64,000 nucleotides of DNA from a virus. Of the stretch, positions 61,093-64,000 are shown one piece after another. Position 1 is the first letter of the stretch; every line of letters starts with the position of its first letter. The translations under genes and the position numbers were made by a program. The stretch covers positions 1 to 64,000 of IMG/VR virus record IMGVR_UViG_3300030119_000552; one strand, 5' to 3'. The notes beneath the pieces are model-generated. The model was not told the DNA's origin and searched no databases. It worked only from the letters and a program-made list of their open reading frames with translations.

Positions 61093-61488
61093 TCATACCA
61101 CGTCCCACTTAGGTGGGTTTAATGGACACCGACTTGTTGCAAGAAGTAATTTTCCACTACTACAGCCGCATTTTTTACATCTAGCTATATTGGTAGTACC
61201 TACTTCTTGCCAAAACTCGCAACTTCTACAAATTATAATTCTCTCATTCCATTGTTCTGAAGTGACCACTGGACGGCCTGCTTTTTGCCACGCAATTAAT
61301 GATGTAGTTAAATTCTTTGCCAATCCAAAAAAACCCAACCTTTCAGCATTTGATTGCGTGGGTTCATTTTGTAAAGTGCTATCTTTTTTAGTAACGGGCG
61401 TTGGAGTTGATTTTATCGTTTCCTTTAATATTGGTGCAGGAGTAGGTGTATCGTCTTCTTTTTTATATCTTTTAAAAATTTTACCCAT
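61093..61488 (-). CDS. 131-residue zinc-ribbon-type phage protein
   Basis: The N-terminal half is basic and proline/threonine-rich (disordered). The C-terminal half has ICRSCEFW, ARCKKCGCSSGKLLL and SRCPLNPPKW, giving a C-x2-C...C-x2-C-x-C...C array that should bind zinc. Similar small zinc proteins occur in T4-like phages with unknown role. It is divergent from the gene at 61539. Confidence 0.68.
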   Translation of the reverse strand: MGKIFKRYKKEDDTPTPAPILKETIKSTPTPVTKKDSTLQNEPTQSNAERLGFFGLAKNLTTSLIAWQKAGRPVVTSEQWNERIIICRSCEFWQEVGTTNIARCKKCGCSSGKLLLATSRCPLNPPKWDVV

Positions 61489-61538
61489 TTGACTGAGAAC
61501 CTTTGTAAAATTAAATCTATCCTAAATACTTATATATG

Positions 61539-61868
61539 ATGAGTGCAAACATTTTAGTAATCCCGAAGGAGAACGATGAATTGAATGCTGATATAAAAGC
61601 AAACAAGGAAAAATATATGAAGCATATTTTAAAATGTTTTTCAGAACTTGTCAAAGATTCTCTTATTCCATCGAAAATTTCTTTATTTAAGTTTAGAAAT
61701 ACTAACCTTGAAATAGTGGTCAAACAAGAAAGTTACATTCCCAACTTGCAAAATTTACTAGACTATTATATAGAATTAGAGAAATATGAAAATTGTACTA
61801 TTATAAAAGACATTATAAAAAAAATAGAAAATATTAATAATAAAGACGAACCAGTTGAACAAGACTAA
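61539..61868 (+). CDS. 109-residue protein of unknown function
   Basis: Helical and charged, with a hydrophobic N-terminal strand (SANILVIPKEND) and an acidic tail. No known motif. It precedes the PhoH gene on the same strand. Two adjacent in-frame ATGs (61536 and 61539) leave the start uncertain by one codon. Confidence 0.6.
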   Translation: MSANILVIPKENDELNADIKANKEKYMKHILKCFSELVKDSLIPSKISLFKFRNTNLEIVVKQESYIPNLQNLLDYYIELEKYENCTIIKDIIKKIENINNKDEPVEQD

Positions 61869-61909
61869 TTAAACAGTAGACTCACGTCATAATAAACAGG
61901 AAACTCATC

Positions 61910-62653
61910 ATGTCAAGCAAGAAATCAAAAACAGTTACAAAAAACTTAATTCACGATTGTCACTTGCAAGATAATATGAGAAGCAATCAACTTACTCGGA
62001 AATTGCAAATCAAGCATAAACCGTTTACAGACAAACAAAAAGCATTCATTGATATAGCTTTAAATGAGAATACAAAAATGATGTTTATTCAAGGTCCTGC
62101 TGGATGTGCGAAAACCTATTTAAGTGTATATTGTGGTCTTGAGTTGATAAGTAATGCAAAAGTTAGTGAACTTGTTTATATTAGAAGTGCAGTAGAAAGT
62201 GCTGATTCCAAGTTAGGATTCCTTCCGGGAGCACAAGAAGACAAGATGGCTCCTTATTTAGAACCATTTAAAGATAAACTTGAAGAATTTCTATCAGCAG
62301 TTGATGTAAGGTATTTACAAGAAGAAGAAAGAATTTATGGAATTCCTGTGGGATTTCTAAGAGGTGCAAGTTGGACAGATAAGTTCGTTATATTAGATGA
62401 AGCACAGAATATGACAGAAAAAGAACTTATAACTACTATGACAAGAATAGGTGAAAACACTAAAGTTTTTATATGTGGTGATGTCATGCAAAGTGACATT
62501 GGAAACAAAGGAGGATTGAAAAATATAATTGATCTTTTCTCCGATGATGAATCAAAAAGTAAGGGAATTTTTAACTTTGAATTTGACGAAGAAGACATAA
62601 TTCGGTCAGAACTAGTAAAATTCATAGTCAAGAAGATAAAAAGTTTAAGGTAG
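61910..62653 (+). CDS. phoH: PhoH-like ATPase
   Basis: 247 residues of a PhoH-type P-loop NTPase: IQGPAGCAKTYLS (Walker A, 62-69), YIRSAVES, LGFLPG and FVILDEAQNMT (Walker B), then ICGDVMQSDIG. PhoH is widespread in marine and T4-like phages; its function is uncertain, possibly RNA-linked helicase or NTPase. AGGAA precedes the ATG. It is a common marker gene, consistent with a large T4-like phage. Confidence 0.95.
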   Translation: MSSKKSKTVTKNLIHDCHLQDNMRSNQLTRKLQIKHKPFTDKQKAFIDIALNENTKMMFIQGPAGCAKTYLSVYCGLELISNAKVSELVYIRSAVESADSKLGFLPGAQEDKMAPYLEPFKDKLEEFLSAVDVRYLQEEERIYGIPVGFLRGASWTDKFVILDEAQNMTEKELITTMTRIGENTKVFICGDVMQSDIGNKGGLKNIIDLFSDDESKSKGIFNFEFDEEDIIRSELVKFIVKKIKSLR

Positions 62654-62684
62654 ACAATATTTATGAAAATATAAAAATATATGT

Positions 62685-62692
62685 ATATTTAT
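62685..62692 (+). promoter_or_regulatory. ATATTTAT box upstream of the fibre-like gene
   Basis: The box lies 25 bases before ATG 62718, a longer leader than usual for this motif, and here an AAGG sits next to the ATG. Confidence 0.4.
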
Positions 62693-62717
62693 TATATATA
62701 TTGTTAGCACACAAGGT

Positions 62718-64000
62718 ATGGCCAACCAAAAAATAACAGATTTAAACAAGATGCAGAAGCTGTCCAAATCGGATTTGCTTATTGTAGTGGACACAGATGC
62801 CTCTGGGTTATCGGGTTCTCCAACAGGTGAAACGATGGCAATTGAGGCAAACACACTTGCTTCACAACTTGCAGAAATCCAACAGGGTGATGTAGGTATA
62901 AGTTTACCATCTTTGTCAGATGTCCCTAATGATTACACTGGATGGGGTGGAGGATATCTGCAAATTAATGAATCAGAAGATGGTGTATCATTTACAGACT
63001 CACCTGGTGCATCTGAGTTATCAATACCCATTGCAAATGAAGATGGAATTTTAAACTTTTATGTTCCTGCGGGATCTTCACCTGAAGCAGAATATCAAGT
63101 AGGTAATGTATTAACACGCAACGGAACTAAATACAGAAAAGCATCATCAGTTTATCGGTCGGACGAATTAAATGCAGTTGTTGATGATACACTCATGGAA
63201 GTTGTCGGAGTAATTCGTAAAATAAAAAGAGAAGATGTATCTGATGCTAATTCTAAGATAGAGTATATAAACATTGCATTCGGAGGTCATGTTCAATTTG
63301 AAGGTGCTGACGGCAAACCTATAAAACCACATACATCAGAAATAGTTGATTCAGACGGAAATCCACAACCTACAGCTTTGGCAGATGGAGCAACATACTT
63401 TTTATCTTCCGACAATTTAAACGGAAATGAGGGTATGTTAAGCAGAAGTGACCCGTCACAATCATTTTCAGATGCGTTGAGTCATGTTTCAAAACCTGTG
63501 CTAGTGGCAACAAGTGAATCATCAGGTGTATTAGTAAATTACCGAGGACTAATATGTGAAAGTGGAGAAGAACCACATAAGTTCGTAATTGAAGTTGATG
63601 CATCTTGTAGTAATGTTAAAGTTGGTGATGTTGTGCGTCTTAAACGAAAAATTACAAGAAATCTAGATGGTTCGTTTGGAATAGATCCAACTGGTCCATT
63701 TGAAGAAGTAAACGAGGGTGCTAAACCTGCGTATTTAGATGTGGTTATTGATGGTAATCATATAATGTCAAATGCAAGAGCAGCTAGTGGAGTACTTAAT
63801 GAAAAAGACAAAGCATATTACGCAGATGTTCTTGGAATTGTTATTGTGTCAACATCGGACTACTTTCAAGTTCAAACAGCGGGAATGGTAAATTTTGAAA
63901 AACCAGCTGGTATTTTGAATGTTGGAAATAATCAAAACAGAACAAACGCAATTTTCAAACAAGGATACACCTATTACTTGGATGCGTTTGAACCCGAAAC
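62718..64000 (+). CDS. fibre- or tail-type structural protein, 3' end outside window
   Basis: The frame is open from ATG 62718 to the right edge (about 427 codons). The start NQKITDLNKMQKLSKSDLL resembles the N-terminal attachment segments of phage fibre and whisker proteins. The body is G/S/T/D-rich and beta-looking, with at least two related blocks: one near residues 150-200 (MEVVGVIRKI then NIAFGGHVQFEG) and one near 370-400 (ADVLGIVIVSTSDYF then TAGMVNFEKP). DGATYFLSSDNLN and KQGYTYYLDAFEP also pair up. Internal repeats of this type are common in trimeric fibres. Likely a virion surface protein, possibly host-binding. Confidence 0.7.
   Translation, partial: MANQKITDLNKMQKLSKSDLLIVVDTDASGLSGSPTGETMAIEANTLASQLAEIQQGDVGISLPSLSDVPNDYTGWGGGYLQINESEDGVSFTDSPGASELSIPIANEDGILNFYVPAGSSPEAEYQVGNVLTRNGTKYRKASSVYRSDELNAVVDDTLMEVVGVIRKIKREDVSDANSKIEYINIAFGGHVQFEGADGKPIKPHTSEIVDSDGNPQPTALADGATYFLSSDNLNGNEGMLSRSDPSQSFSDALSHVSKPVLVATSESSGVLVNYRGLICESGEEPHKFVIEVDASCSNVKVGDVVRLKRKITRNLDGSFGIDPTGPFEEVNEGAKPAYLDVVIDGNHIMSNARAASGVLNEKDKAYYADVLGIVIVSTSDYFQVQTAGMVNFEKPAGILNVGNNQNRTNAIFKQGYTYYLDAFEPE

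Overview
The window looks like part of a large, AT-rich, T4-like tailed-phage genome (huge-phage class) that infects a bacterium. The phage call rests on a family B DNA polymerase with all exonuclease and polymerase motifs, a T4 gp45-type sliding clamp next to a gp44-type clamp loader, an rIIB-like protein, dUTPase, PhoH, a RecB/Cas4-type nuclease, an HNH nuclease, six tRNA genes and an open-ended virion/fibre-type gene at the right edge. There are no ribosomal proteins, rRNA or other chromosomal housekeeping operons. The host cannot be named. Textbook sigma-70 promoters (TTGACA/T, 17-base spacer, TATAAT-like) and Shine-Dalgarno sites inside operons argue against a Bacteroidetes-type expression system.

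Layout. 1-3.9 kb: rIIB-like protein, ClpP and translation factor IF-1. 3.9-8.2 kb (minus): DnaJ and two different glutamate dehydrogenases. 8.3-14.3 kb (plus): RecB-like nuclease, DnaK, prolyl 4-hydroxylase, phosphomannomutase and a cytidylyltransferase. 14.3-17.4 kb (minus): a 900-residue protein with three HExxH zinc-protease motifs. 17.5-32.9 kb: mostly the minus-strand replication and DNA-modification block (clamp, clamp loader, aminopeptidase, FkbM methyltransferase, two methyltransferases, DNA polymerase, dUTPase, several small genes, a third minus-strand methyltransferase), with one plus-strand methyltransferase at its left end. 33-35 kb: HNH gene and the tRNA cluster. 34.2-43 kb (plus): probable virion or internal proteins, a SET-domain protein and a lipase-glycerophosphodiesterase fusion. 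43-47 kb (minus): a tandem pair of paralogous methyltransferases with a third fossil tail, then a PLP-type enzyme. 47-61 kb (minus): hydroxylase and a glycan cluster (epimerase, nucleotidyltransferase, mannose-6-phosphate isomerase-type cupin, sulfotransferase, UDP-sugar dehydrogenase, five glycosyltransferases). 61-64 kb: small zinc-ribbon and DNA-binding-type genes, PhoH and the fibre-like gene.

How it fits together. The phage carries its own replisome, a proteostasis and translation set (ClpP, DnaK, DnaJ, IF-1, six tRNAs), at least six DNA-methyltransferase-like proteins, and a route to a decorated, possibly sulfated glycan. Two 2-oxoglutarate hydroxylases and two glutamate dehydrogenases could be metabolically linked, but that is inference.

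The most unusual observations are: (1) a promoter architecture in which both sigma-70 promoters and a phage-specific ATATTTAT box sit 4-8 bases from start codons, predicting leaderless mRNAs; (2) a shared C-terminal FFAF-type tail on the DNA polymerase and the two methyltransferases downstream of it, resembling a sliding-clamp-binding peptide; (3) the triple-zincin protein; (4) the lipase-GDPD fusion; (5) three consecutive large proteins sharing an N-terminal tag and nuclease-like motifs.
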